From JAVBPT01 sp031549455 (lineage in GTDB: Bacteria > Bacillota > Clostridia > Lachnospirales > JAKSVV01): a DNA stretch of 26,113 nucleotides. The notes below the pieces were generated by a model, which did not search any database, had not been told where the DNA came from, and saw nothing but the letters and a program-made list of their open reading frames with translations. The translations under genes were made by a program, and so were the position numbers. Below, piece after piece: positions 14,431 through 22,927 of the stretch. Position 1 is the stretch's first letter, and each line of letters begins with the position of its first letter. The stretch is taken from contig JAVBPT010000002.1 of assembly GCA_031549455.1 (NCBI GenBank), forward strand, positions 1-26,113. Reading direction: 5' to 3'.

Positions 14431-14871
14431 CTATGATAATAACTGTCTCACAATATCGCTTACCAGTTTATTATCTGCTTTGCCCTTTACTTTTTGCGTA
14501 ACTAGTCCCATCACTTTTCCCATATCCTTGATAGAAGTCGCATTGGTCTCGCCAATGGCTTCCTTTACTACACTCGTGATCTCTTCTGGTGACATTTGTT
14601 CTGGAAGATAAGCAGCGAGAATTTCCATCTCTCGTTTCAAATCCGAGATCAAATCTTCTCTTCCACTTTTTTCAATACTCACTAGTGAATCTTTTCTCTT
14701 TTTCAGCTCTTTTGAAATAATCTCCAAAACATCCACATCTTCTGCATCTCGTTTCGTATCTTTTTCAAAATTTAATACAGCTGCCTTAATCATTTGAACA
14801 GCTACTTTCCTAACCCGATCCTTCTCTAGCATTGCATTTTTAAAGTCGTCTGCCAACTTCACTTTTAACAT
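14431..14871 (-). CDS. yqeY: YqeY/GatB-like tRNA-interacting domain protein
   Basis: A 146-residue stand-alone protein related to the C-terminal tail domain of GatB. Family features are the N-terminal helical half (LADDFKNAMLEKDRVRKVAVQMIKAAV) read as LADDFKNAMLEKD and VAVQMIKAAV, the central YLPEQMSPEEI, and the C-terminal KDMGKVMGLVTQKVKGKAD, read as DMGKVMGLV and KVKGKADNKLV. It lies 10 bp after rpsU; rpsU-yqeY is the standard Firmicutes pair. AGGTGG near the ATG at 14871 overlaps the end of rpsU. A tRNA-related role is suggested by the GatB similarity but is not proved. Confidence 0.93.
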   Translation of the reverse strand: MLKVKLADDFKNAMLEKDRVRKVAVQMIKAAVLNFEKDTKRDAEDVDVLEIISKELKKRKDSLVSIEKSGREDLISDLKREMEILAAYLPEQMSPEEITSVVKEAIGETNATSIKDMGKVMGLVTQKVKGKADNKLVSDIVRQLLS

Positions 14872-14881
14872 AACTAACCAC

Positions 14882-15055
14882 CTATTTGTTTTTCTTTTTT
14901 GCCATTTCTATTTTACGTTTTCTCTTTACACTAGGTTTTTCATAACACTCTTTTTCACGTACTTTTTTCAAAATTCCTGCTCGGTCGCAGTCTCTTTTAA
15001 ATCTTTTCAAAGCATTATCTAATGTTTCGTTTTCTTTTAGAACTATTTTTGGCAT
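14882..15055 (-). CDS. rpsU: 30S ribosomal protein S21
   Basis: A 57-residue, very basic ribosomal protein. It begins MPKIVLKENETLDNALKRF and continues with the typical FKRDCDRAGILKKVREKE and YEKPSVKRKRK. It is too short for a 60-residue ORF cutoff but complete from ATG (15053-15055) to TAG (14882-14884). A GAGGGGTG site lies upstream, about 10 bases from the start. A consensus promoter (15121-15148) begins the rpsU-yqeY transcript. Confidence 0.97.
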   Translation of the reverse strand: MPKIVLKENETLDNALKRFKRDCDRAGILKKVREKECYEKPSVKRKRKIEMAKKKNK

Positions 15056-15120
15056 CCATAATCACCCCTCTCGCTCTGTAATCTAGGGTGGGCTAGTTAA
15101 TCCTCGTTTAAGACTTCTTC

Positions 15121-15148
15121 ATTATATATGATATTTGTCAAATGTCAA
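15121..15148 (-). promoter_or_regulatory. Strong predicted sigma-A promoter for rpsU-yqeY
   Basis: Minus strand: perfect TTGACA (15143-15148), a 16-bp spacer, and perfect TATAAT (15121-15126). The leader is about 60 nt. Confidence 0.8.
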
Positions 15149-15207
15149 TAATTTTCACCTAATTTTCACATTCACCTCTTTTATATTGTATTATCTGCAA
15201 GAAACAA

Positions 15208-15678
15208 CTATTCCGAATCCTCATCTTTTTCTATGTCTCTCGCTTTATCAACAAAAACAATCCCCTCCATATGATCCACCTCATGGGAAACGATTACCGC
15301 GTTGATTGCACTAAATTCTCGTTTTTGCTCTTGTCCCTCTTCATCCAAGAACCGCACCACCACTTTTTCAGGTCTTTCCACATTCCCTGTGATCCCCGGA
15401 AAGCTAAGACATCCTTCATTGCAGAGTTGACTTCCAGAACTCTCTAGTATTTCCGGGTTAATCAGGGCTTCCTGATCCTTTGTTTCTTGATTTTCAAATA
15501 CAATCACCCTTTTTAAGATGCCCACTTGCACCGCCGCAATACCTACACCATCATATTTCACCATTGTTTCTTTCATATCCTCAATCAGTTGTCTTATCGA
15601 CTGTGTAATTTCTGACACTGTTTTGGACTTCTTCTTTAAAATTGGGTCTCCCTCTTTTCTTATGATCCGTATTGCCAT
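15208..15678 (-). CDS. def: Peptide deformylase
   Basis: Removes the formyl group from N-terminal methionine of new proteins using a bound metal. The 156-residue protein has all three motifs. GVGIAAVQ (44-51) has Val where the consensus GxGLAAPQ has Pro. EGCLSFPG (88-95) supplies metal ligand C90. HEVDHMEG (132-139) supplies H132, H136 and the catalytic E133. AGGAGG lies before the ATG at 15678, 8 bp after the priA stop. The methionyl-tRNA formyltransferase gene fmt, its usual partner, does not follow; rpsU does. Confidence 0.97.
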   Translation of the reverse strand: MAIRIIRKEGDPILKKKSKTVSEITQSIRQLIEDMKETMVKYDGVGIAAVQVGILKRVIVFENQETKDQEALINPEILESSGSQLCNEGCLSFPGITGNVERPEKVVVRFLDEEGQEQKREFSAINAVIVSHEVDHMEGIVFVDKARDIEKDEDSE

Positions 15679-15686
15679 ATTTCCTC

Positions 15687-17906
15687 CTAATCAAAATTGA
15701 TTTGTATTTGCGATTTTAAGCTTTTTCTGTTCTTCCTAAACTCCTCTATCCGACTCATCGCATAGCGTTTTAATCGTTCTTCATCCACATGCCTTAACAA
15801 AATCTGCCATCTATAAATCCCGTTTATTCTTGTAATTCCTGCCGGTGCTGGCCCCAATAACTCAATCTCTCCATGATCATATAAAAGGCAGCTTGCCAGC
15901 TCATTAATCTCACCAATCACAGTCTGTTCGTCCCCAAACGTTAACATAATATAAAACAATCTTTTAAAGGGCGGACATTTCATTTGCTCCCTAAATAAGA
16001 GCTCCTCCTGGTAAAATTCCTCATAATTGTACGTCATGGCTTTCTGAATGGCATAGTGATCCCGCTCATAGGTCTGAATATAAACCTCGCCCTGCTTTTC
16101 GCCCCTTCCCGTTCTACCCGCTACTTGAGTGATCAGCTGAAAGGTTCTTTCGGATGCTCTGAAATCCTGTATGTTGAGCATGGTGTCTGCCGCCACCACT
16201 CCAACAAGTGTCACCTCCGGAAAGTTATGTCCTTTGGTAATCATTTGGGTTCCAATCAGAATATCTGCTTCTTGTTCTTTAAACATTTTTACAATCGCAC
16301 TCCCCGCATTTTTTCTTGAAGAAGTATCCGAATCCAACCTCAAAATACGGGCATCCGGAAAAATTTTCCCCGCTTCCTCTTCAATTTTCTGCGTACCAAT
16401 TCCAAAATATTTCATAGCTTTACTTTTACAGTTTGGGCATATATTTGTATTTTCAATCGTCTCATAGCAATAGTGGCACTTCAACTGGTTTGTGTTGGAA
16501 TGGTAAACATAGGGGATCAAGCACTTTGAACACTTCATTACAAAGCCACATTTCCTGCAAGAAACAAAGGTTGAGTGTCCCCTTCTGTTTAAAAATAAAA
16601 GGATTTGTTCCCTACGTTCTAGCTTTTCTCGTATTTTTTCATATAAAACACTACTAAAGATAGATCGGTTTCCATTTTCAAGTTCCATACACATATCAAT
16701 GACATGCATCTCAGGGAGCGGTTTTTGATTATACCTCGTGTTTAATTCAAAACATTTTAAATCTCCAGTTTTTACACGATAATAGGTTTCCACACTTGGT
16801 GTGGCAGAACCATATACCAGTAAGGCTTCATGGTGTTTGGCTCTAAACTGGGCAACCTCTCTCGTTTGATACTTGGGCGAATTTTCTGATTTGTAGGTCC
16901 CCTCATGTTCCTCATCTAAGATGATCACGCCGACATTTTCCAGTGGCATAAATAAGGCAGAACGAGGTCCGATTACCACATCCACCACACCATCCTTGGC
17001 CTTTTTCCACTCCACAAGTTGTTCCATATTTGAAAGCTTACTATGCATAATCGAAAGATTCGCAAACCTTTTCTCAAATCGTTCAATCATCTGTGGCGTC
17101 AAATTGATCTCTGGCACAAGCATAATAGCAGTCTTGCCTTCACTAATAACCCTTTCAATGAGCTTAATATAAAGCTCCGTCTTTCCACTTCCGGTGACCC
17201 CTTTTAGCAAGCACTCCGAAAACCCGCCCGCTTCTCTCCACTCATCTATCTGGCTTAAAACCTTGCTTTGTTCTGAACTCAGGGTAAGCTTCTCGCTTAT
17301 AAACGCGTTTGGATTTCTTCTCTTCTTCTCTTCCGTCTCCTCTATCAAGAGCAATCCCTTCTGTTCCATTGTCTTTATGGTCGATCTGTTGAAGTCTTCA
17401 AGTGTTTTTAAGAAAACGGATTGCATCCTATTTTCATAGAGATATTCTATCAGTTCCAATTGCCTCGCAAGCATCTTTTTAACCGAGTATTCCGAACGAA
17501 TCTCTTCGATGTTTTGAAGTACAAAATCAGAAAGGCGGATTGTCTTTTTCTGATTTGGCTTCTGTTTAATCTCGGTAACTCCTTGCGGAATAATGGCGTT
17601 CAGGCATTGCGCCAAGCTTGTACAATAATGATTGCTCATGTAGTTTGCAAGCATAAACATTTCATTAGAAAATAAAGAAAAATCATCTGGAATGCGGATG
17701 ATTTCTTTTATATTTGCATCAGTAATCTCTGTACTGGCAACGCGCGAAATAACAAAGCCTTCACTTTGTTTGTTCTTAGGTCCAAACGGTACAATAACCC
17801 TACTTCCCAGCTCTATTTTAGAATGCATCTCTTTTTTTATTTTATAAACATACGCCTTATCACTAATTGTAAGATGAGAGATTAAAACGTTTATATATTC
17901 ATACAT
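15687..17906 (-). CDS. priA: Primosomal protein N' (replication restart helicase PriA)
   Basis: A 3'-5' superfamily 2 helicase that reloads the replisome at stalled forks. It is 739 residues, normal for Firmicutes. The N-terminal DNA-binding region includes IELGSRVIVPFG. The helicase core has Walker A GVTGSGKT (236-243), Walker B DEEH (331-334), SATP (367-370) and, near residue 600, AGRTGRGEKQG. Between the helicase lobes a cysteine-rich zinc-binding insert (about 445-490) carries CRKCG, CSKC, CHYC and CPNC. AGGAAGAG precedes the ATG at 17906. rpoZ lies 8 bp upstream and def 8 bp downstream, so it is central in a tight operon. Confidence 0.98.
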   Translation of the reverse strand: MYEYINVLISHLTISDKAYVYKIKKEMHSKIELGSRVIVPFGPKNKQSEGFVISRVASTEITDANIKEIIRIPDDFSLFSNEMFMLANYMSNHYCTSLAQCLNAIIPQGVTEIKQKPNQKKTIRLSDFVLQNIEEIRSEYSVKKMLARQLELIEYLYENRMQSVFLKTLEDFNRSTIKTMEQKGLLLIEETEEKKRRNPNAFISEKLTLSSEQSKVLSQIDEWREAGGFSECLLKGVTGSGKTELYIKLIERVISEGKTAIMLVPEINLTPQMIERFEKRFANLSIMHSKLSNMEQLVEWKKAKDGVVDVVIGPRSALFMPLENVGVIILDEEHEGTYKSENSPKYQTREVAQFRAKHHEALLVYGSATPSVETYYRVKTGDLKCFELNTRYNQKPLPEMHVIDMCMELENGNRSIFSSVLYEKIREKLERREQILLFLNRRGHSTFVSCRKCGFVMKCSKCLIPYVYHSNTNQLKCHYCYETIENTNICPNCKSKAMKYFGIGTQKIEEEAGKIFPDARILRLDSDTSSRKNAGSAIVKMFKEQEADILIGTQMITKGHNFPEVTLVGVVAADTMLNIQDFRASERTFQLITQVAGRTGRGEKQGEVYIQTYERDHYAIQKAMTYNYEEFYQEELLFREQMKCPPFKRLFYIMLTFGDEQTVIGEINELASCLLYDHGEIELLGPAPAGITRINGIYRWQILLRHVDEERLKRYAMSRIEEFRKNRKSLKSQIQINFD

Positions 17907-17914
17907 AACTCTTC

Positions 17915-18139
17915 CTACATATTTACTTTTTCTATTTTTACTTTTCCCTCGTATAGTTCATCAATAGCCATTGTAATTGGTTTTATGATCTCCGTCATCC
18001 CTCTTTCGATTGCGAGGTCAGAGATTTGTTTTGCTCTTTTTGAAACCAACATCACAAGCTCATATTTGCTTGAAACGATCTGATTATTGTAGATCCTATT
18101 GATATCATCTTTTAACACTTCACTTGAAATATACTTCAT
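17915..18139 (-). CDS. rpoZ: RNA polymerase omega subunit
   Basis: A small chaperone-like subunit that helps assemble the RNA polymerase beta' subunit. I start at the ATG ending at 18139, with AAAGGTAGTG five bases upstream, giving 74 residues, a usual size. The family core is NNQIVSSKYELVMLVSKRAK followed by QISDL and ITMAIDELYEGKV. It follows gmk by 7 bp and precedes priA by 8 bp, the conserved gmk-rpoZ pairing. The coaBC gene commonly found between rpoZ and priA is missing. Confidence 0.93.
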   Translation of the reverse strand: MKYISSEVLKDDINRIYNNQIVSSKYELVMLVSKRAKQISDLAIERGMTEIIKPITMAIDELYEGKVKIEKVNM

Positions 18140-18146
18140 TTTTACA

Positions 18147-18767
18147 CTACCTTTCATTTAATTCATTTAATAATCTTTCTATAAATGGTTCATATTGATA
18201 ATATTTATGCTTTTCGGATGCAATTATTTTTTCAATCTCACTCACCGCTTCCTCTAGTGTATCATTCACAACAATATAATTGAAGTCCTGGATCGTTTTG
18301 ATTTCTTCAGCAGATTTCATCATCCTGGTGTGAATGAATTCCTCCTCTTCCCCCCTATTTGCAAGTCGTCTTTTGAGTTCCTCTTTTGAAGGTGGAAGAA
18401 TGTAAATGAGCACTGCTCTTTCTCCAAAAATCTCCTTCACCCGCCTTGCTCCATTGATTTCAATCTCAAGAAGGATATCGATTCCACTATTTATGGTATC
18501 TAAGATATAACTTTTGGGCGTTCCATAATAATTCCCGCAGTAATCCGCCCACTCCAGAAGTTCTCCCTCTTGAATCATTTTTTCGAATTCCTCTCTTGTC
18601 TTAAAGAAGTAAGTCCTTCCTTCCTCATCCTCTGCTCTAGCCGCCCTTGAGGTGGCGGAAATTGAAAATTTGATGTTGGTATCATTTTCCAGTAACCTTT
18701 TTCGAATGGTCCCTTTTCCGACACCGCTAAATCCAGCTAATACAATCACAATTCCATCCTTTTTCAT
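18147..18767 (-). CDS. gmk: Guanylate kinase
   Basis: Phosphorylates GMP to GDP with ATP. The 206-residue protein has a P-loop at 12-19 (GFSGVGKG, with Phe where many members have Pro). The GMP-binding region contains SISATSRAAR, followed by GRTYFF and YYGTPKS. The Walker-B-like strand is DILLEIEINGARRVK, and the lid segment is PPSKEELKRRLANRG. Its ATG overlaps the remA stop by 4 bases (ATGA), and AGGAGGAGG lies inside the remA end. It is the start of the gmk-rpoZ-priA-def series. Confidence 0.97.
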   Translation of the reverse strand: MKKDGIVIVLAGFSGVGKGTIRKRLLENDTNIKFSISATSRAARAEDEEGRTYFFKTREEFEKMIQEGELLEWADYCGNYYGTPKSYILDTINSGIDILLEIEINGARRVKEIFGERAVLIYILPPSKEELKRRLANRGEEEEFIHTRMMKSAEEIKTIQDFNYIVVNDTLEEAVSEIEKIIASEKHKYYQYEPFIERLLNELNER

Positions 18768-19051
18768 AAGTCCTCCTCCTTATCCTGAGTAGTCATATTA
18801 CAAAGTCTGGTTGTCAAAGTGTCCACCGCAAGAGGAGAGGCAATGACATGGTGTGTGGTGGTCACAAGAATCGAGCGCGTTTTTCTCCCATAAGTGGCAT
18901 CCAGATATAGATCCTTGTCTTTTGCCTCTTGGAGGATCCGTTTAATGGGGGATGAGTCCGGCTTCAACACTGCAATTACTTTTGAAGTGAGAACAATATT
19001 TCCAAAACCTATATTTATAAAAGGTTCTACATGGCTTTTAGAACGATTCAC
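18764..19051 (-). CDS. remA: RemA/DUF370 family regulator
   Basis: In Bacillus subtilis RemA is a DNA-binding activator of biofilm matrix and osmoprotection genes. This 95-residue homologue has the core FINIGFGNIVLTSKVIAVL, then PDSSPIKRILQEAKDKD and DATYGRKTRSILVT, followed by HHVIASPL. The start is GTG (19051), with TTGGAG upstream, and gives about eight more N-terminal residues than usual. It leads the operon with gmk (4-base overlap). A promoter is at 19098-19126, with its -10 box one base from that of the divergent rqcH promoter. The usual upstream neighbour yicC is absent. Confidence 0.92.
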   Translation of the reverse strand: MNRSKSHVEPFINIGFGNIVLTSKVIAVLKPDSSPIKRILQEAKDKDLYLDATYGRKTRSILVTTTHHVIASPLAVDTLTTRLCNMTTQDKEEDL

Positions 19052-19067
19052 CTATTTCTCCAATCTA

Positions 19068-19096
19068 TTGTGTTTTATATCTAAATATATTATAAT
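19068..19096 (+). promoter_or_regulatory. Predicted promoter for rqcH
   Basis: TTGTGT (19068-19073), a 17-bp spacer and perfect TATAAT (19091-19096), about 48 bp before the GTG start. Confidence 0.55.
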
Positions 19097-19097
19097 G

Positions 19098-19126
19098 ATT
19101 TTATCATTTTTAAACAGATATGTAAA
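19098..19126 (-). promoter_or_regulatory. Predicted promoter for remA-gmk-rpoZ-priA-def
   Basis: Minus strand: TTTACA (19121-19126), a 17-bp spacer, TAAAAT (19098-19103). It overlaps the rqcH promoter region head-on: the -10 boxes are one base apart, so both promoters cannot be occupied at once. Confidence 0.6.
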
Positions 19127-19143
19127 TAGGAAAGAGGTAATTT

Positions 19144-20880
19144 GTGAGTTTTGATGGTGTTGTTGTAAGAGCGATTACGAATGAATTGAAGCAAAACTTA
19201 ATTGGTGCGCGAATCAATAAAATTTTCCAAGAGAATAAGGACGATCTTTTTTTGGTGTTCCCGCACTCCACCTTGCTCCTCTCCACAAACCACAATTACT
19301 CAAGAATCCACTTTGCAGAAAGAAAAAGCAACCCGATAAATAAAACCGAGAATTTTTGTATGTTTCTTAGAAAACACATCCAAAGCGGAATTATAAAAGA
19401 TATTCAGCAAGTTTTGTTAGATAGAATTGTGGTATTTGAGATTGTGGCAACCAACCCCTTTAAGGAGGAGGTCGAGTACAAGCTCATTATTGAACTTCTA
19501 GGACGTTTTAGTAACCTTATCTTAACCGACCAACACTTCACGATTTTAGATTGCATCAAGCATGTTTCAGCCACAAGTGACCACTCTAGAATCCTAATGC
19601 CAAAATTTAAGTATCTCTACCCGGACACAAGCGGAAAACTAAATATTTTTACGGCAGAAGAAAATGAGATCAGAGCGCGACTCCATGAGAAGGAAGAAGC
19701 CTTAGACTCTTTCCTGCCCAACACTTTTCTAGGCATTACATCAAACCTTGCCTCCGAGTTCATCTCTAGAAAAGGTGAACAGTCCTTTACACTGGAAAGT
19801 ATTCTTTTGTTTCGCGATTTTGTCCTCGATCTTTTAGAGCATCCGCTCCCTCTCATTTTTTATGACCAGGATACACCAAAAGATTTCTATATTACCGATT
19901 TATCCGCTTATGCTTTATATAAAAAAGAGAAGAAAGAAAGTATTTCTGTAATGCTACATGATTATTATCATAAAAAGGCAAATCTTATTTCCATCGGGCA
20001 AAAAACCGCCGTCTATAGAAGTCTTGTGCAGACCACACTAAACAAAAATATCAAAAAGAGGACCATTCATCTTGAAAATATCGAAAAATCAAAGAACTGT
20101 GAGATCTATAAGCAGATCGGAGACATCTTGCTAGCCAATCTCTATTCCATTCAAAATGGCAGCAAATCTGTGGTTCTTGAAAACTTTTATGCCAATAATG
20201 AGCCTATTACAATTTCTATGGATGAAACCATGAATGTAACTGATAATGCCAAAAAGTACTATGACAAGTATAACAAGGCCAAAAGAACATATACGCACTC
20301 CAAAAAGCAACTCGAGATTGTGGAGGATGAAATCCGATATCTCGATTCCCTGCAGAGCTATATTGAAAACGCAATTAGCGAAGAGGATGTTAAGATGATA
20401 AAAGAGGAGCTAGAAAAAGGGGAATATCTCAAAATCCGAATGCAAAATTATGAAATAAAGGAAACGAAGCACTCAAAACAAAAAAATATCTCCTCAGAGC
20501 CCAGCAAATATATCTCCAGCGATGGACATCTTATTTATGTTGGAAGAAATAATCTACAAAACGATGAGGTAACCTTTAAATTTGGAAAGGAAAACGATAT
20601 TTGGTTTCACGTAAAAGACATTCCGGGTTCTCATGTAATCATCAAACTAAAAGATCCAAAGGATCTGGTTCATGAAGAAACCTTAATTGAGGCTGCAACG
20701 CTTGCAACCTTCTTCAGCAAAGGAAGGGCCTCCAGCAATGTGGCGGTGGATTATACCAAAAGAAAACATGTTAAAAAACCGAGTGGTTCCAAACCCGGTT
20801 TTGTGATCTATACAGATCATAAAACCATCCACATTACAGTCGAAAACGAAATCTTGGACCGGCTTAAAGTGGTTGATTAA
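19144..20880 (+). CDS. rqcH: NFACT protein RqcH (ribosome quality control, Ala-tailing)
   Basis: RqcH binds stalled 50S subunits carrying a peptidyl-tRNA and recruits tRNA-Ala to add C-terminal alanine tails that mark nascent chains for ClpXP. The 578-residue protein starts at GTG with AGAGGT upstream. The NFACT-N domain carries the DR pair (D93-R94 in LLDRIVVFEI) that corresponds to the functionally required pair in Bacillus. A helix-hairpin region and two coiled-coil stretches (about 335-450) follow. The C-terminal NFACT-R domain holds YISSDGHLIYVGRNNLQND, ENDIWFHVKDIPGSHV and KKPSGSKPGFVIY. It was formerly annotated as a fibronectin-binding protein. It ends in a convergent overlap with the FHA gene (TTAA). 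Confidence 0.95.
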   Translation: MSFDGVVVRAITNELKQNLIGARINKIFQENKDDLFLVFPHSTLLLSTNHNYSRIHFAERKSNPINKTENFCMFLRKHIQSGIIKDIQQVLLDRIVVFEIVATNPFKEEVEYKLIIELLGRFSNLILTDQHFTILDCIKHVSATSDHSRILMPKFKYLYPDTSGKLNIFTAEENEIRARLHEKEEALDSFLPNTFLGITSNLASEFISRKGEQSFTLESILLFRDFVLDLLEHPLPLIFYDQDTPKDFYITDLSAYALYKKEKKESISVMLHDYYHKKANLISIGQKTAVYRSLVQTTLNKNIKKRTIHLENIEKSKNCEIYKQIGDILLANLYSIQNGSKSVVLENFYANNEPITISMDETMNVTDNAKKYYDKYNKAKRTYTHSKKQLEIVEDEIRYLDSLQSYIENAISEEDVKMIKEELEKGEYLKIRMQNYEIKETKHSKQKNISSEPSKYISSDGHLIYVGRNNLQNDEVTFKFGKENDIWFHVKDIPGSHVIIKLKDPKDLVHEETLIEAATLATFFSKGRASSNVAVDYTKRKHVKKPSGSKPGFVIYTDHKTIHITVENEILDRLKVVD

Positions 20881-22037
20881 AATTGGAATTGAAAGGTTTC
20901 GTTTGAAAATTTAATTTTATCATTATTGAAGAGTCGGCACTCTTTTTCTTTTTCTAGTTTTATGTCATTTACGAAAGTACCATTCTTTGAGCCCAAATCC
21001 AACAAATAGTAGCTTTCCTCCTTTTTAATAATCTTGGCATGCTCTCGACTTACAGTGTTATTGCGAAGAGGCAAATTGCAACCCTCGCTTTTTCCAATTA
21101 CAAACTGTAACTGATTAATAAAATATCGTTCTTTCGAAAAAGGTTTCTTTAAATATGGAAAATCATCAATTAGAATCGTTTCATACTCAAGGCAATAAGT
21201 CCGATCTACCATCTTTTGTTTTTCGATATAACCATTCTTTTTCATACTCCCCTCTTTCTCTTGATGGCTTATAATTAGAAAGCCGATAATACTAATACAA
21301 AGAATGACAGCTGTGTGCGCAATTAAAATATCTACATACCATTTCAGTATGAAAAATTCTATTAAAATGGCCAAAATATTGAGCCCAATAAAAGAGCAGA
21401 AAAAAACCTTGTGCCACTCCATATCAATCTTTTCTTTTTCAACATAGCGAATCCGCTTTTCTTCCGTTTCCTCTTTTTTTCTGATGTTTTCATCCAAAAA
21501 TTTTTTTAATTTATCCAAACCAAATTTAGAATCATTGATCAAAAACAATAGTTTTTTCATCTTTTCTTCTTCATATTCATTTGCCTTCACAGTATGTTCC
21601 ACCAACTTATTAATTAGAAGTTTAATGTTTGATAAGTCTTCCTCCCGATCCTCTATTTTTGTAGGCTTATAAGCAAAAAACAACATATCTGTATCTTTCT
21701 CATAAAATATCTTTTCAAAATCATAAGTAATATTTTTATGATCTAGCAAATGTTCGTCTGTTCTTTTTAAAATATCCATTATGCAATCCAGTTTAGCGAA
21801 CAATTTTTCCACACTCAGATAATTCAAAATCAAAAATTCGGATAGCTTTATTAAGCCCTCTACATCATAATATAGAAGATACACACCGTCTCGTACAACC
21901 ACATTTAGATTCATCATTCCTTTTATGTTATTTGCGTGCATCATATTCATCTGCACACTTGACACCGCCCTCATTGTCTCACACACCAAATACCTTTTTG
22001 TCGAAATATTCTCAATAAACCATTTTTCGTTATTCAT
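20877..22037 (-). CDS. FHA-domain membrane protein with DUF6382-like N-terminus
   Basis: A 386-residue protein in three parts. Residues about 1-170 are a cytoplasmic domain resembling DUF6382, a domain found in Clostridia FHA proteins. A charged coiled linker (about 180-207) is followed by two membrane segments (about 210-231 and 235-257). The C-terminal FHA domain (about 305-386) has IGKSEGCNLPL, the phosphothreonine-binding SREHAKI (330-336) and GSKNGTFVND (349-358), all intact. It is the last gene of the Tad-type run and overlaps the TadE-like gene by 8 bases (ATGAATAA). Binding to phosphothreonine on a partner is expected from the FHA family. No kinase gene is inside the window. Confidence 0.88.
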   Translation of the reverse strand: MNNEKWFIENISTKRYLVCETMRAVSSVQMNMMHANNIKGMMNLNVVVRDGVYLLYYDVEGLIKLSEFLILNYLSVEKLFAKLDCIMDILKRTDEHLLDHKNITYDFEKIFYEKDTDMLFFAYKPTKIEDREEDLSNIKLLINKLVEHTVKANEYEEEKMKKLLFLINDSKFGLDKLKKFLDENIRKKEETEEKRIRYVEKEKIDMEWHKVFFCSFIGLNILAILIEFFILKWYVDILIAHTAVILCISIIGFLIISHQEKEGSMKKNGYIEKQKMVDRTYCLEYETILIDDFPYLKKPFSKERYFINQLQFVIGKSEGCNLPLRNNTVSREHAKIIKKEESYYLLDLGSKNGTFVNDIKLEKEKECRLFNNDKIKFSNETFQFQF

Positions 22038-22926
22038 TTTCCTTCCCCTTTATCACGGATACAACTAGCTCTATGTTCTTACTTCTTGCATAATTTCTTA
22101 CTTTCTCAAATTCATGTTGTTGTAATAAATCGAGTTCCTCAACCGGAATTACTACATGAATTTGTTTTCTTATATAGTCCTCCTTCGCAATGCTTATCTC
22201 TCCAACCTTTGCCTCCGAAAACTCAGATAATTTGTTGATCTGTGTCCTCAAAGTATTTGTAATTGCATCCCTTTTTTGATAGCTCTCCTTTCTAATATCA
22301 ATACTCACAATGCTTGTGAGCGTCCCCTCTTTTAAAATATCCAACCCATATTCAGTATAGCCTAGATTGTTTCCCAGGATTTCTCCGATCGTAATGCCCC
22401 TCTGTAAATTCGAGAACGTCCAAACATCAAAGTCCGTATAATGAATGCCTTTTATAAAACCATATTCTTTAAGGCTGTCCCCTTTTGTAAAACACCGAAC
22501 CTGCGTTTTCTTTTCCAGAGGGATAACTCCAAAGTAGATTTGGTGATGTGATTTAAAATCTGCACTCACCTTAATTTCCAGCACATCATCCTGAATATGG
22601 GCATAAACCCCCAACCCATCCATCTGGGTGTTTATATGCTTCCTCAAATACTGCTTTACAACAAGCTCATCTACCTTCTCTCCGATGATGGGCACCAATT
22701 GGTCCAGTTCACTTTTTGCCCCCTGATAAGCCTCTAGCGCACCCACCCTGTGATAAATATACATGTCCATCGAAAGTTCTATTGCCGTATTTTTCACTGC
22801 AAAATCCAACTTCTCGGCCAAACTAACATATTGGATAATTGACACGAATCCCAAGATTAAAAATAGCACCAGCGGAAAGATTATCGCCGCCTCTACAGAA
22901 ATGCTTCCCTCCTCTCTATCAAACAT
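22030..22926 (-). CDS. TadE-like pilus assembly protein (298 residues)
   Basis: The N-terminus MFDREEGSISVEAAIIFP resembles a TadE/type IV prepilin. A Gly (G7) is followed by SISVE, with Glu at +5, and then a hydrophobic segment (about 13-31), consistent with processing by a prepilin peptidase. The large C-terminal part (about 35-298) is presumably extracytoplasmic and unusually long for TadE, with no motif I recognise. The gap to the DUF5702 gene is one base, and it overlaps the FHA gene start. A minor pseudopilin in a Tad/Flp system is the best reading. Confidence 0.8.
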   Translation of the reverse strand: MFDREEGSISVEAAIIFPLVLFLILGFVSIIQYVSLAEKLDFAVKNTAIELSMDMYIYHRVGALEAYQGAKSELDQLVPIIGEKVDELVVKQYLRKHINTQMDGLGVYAHIQDDVLEIKVSADFKSHHQIYFGVIPLEKKTQVRCFTKGDSLKEYGFIKGIHYTDFDVWTFSNLQRGITIGEILGNNLGYTEYGLDILKEGTLTSIVSIDIRKESYQKRDAITNTLRTQINKLSEFSEAKVGEISIAKEDYIRKQIHVVIPVEELDLLQQHEFEKVRNYARSKNIELVVSVIKGKENE

Positions 22927-22927
22927 G

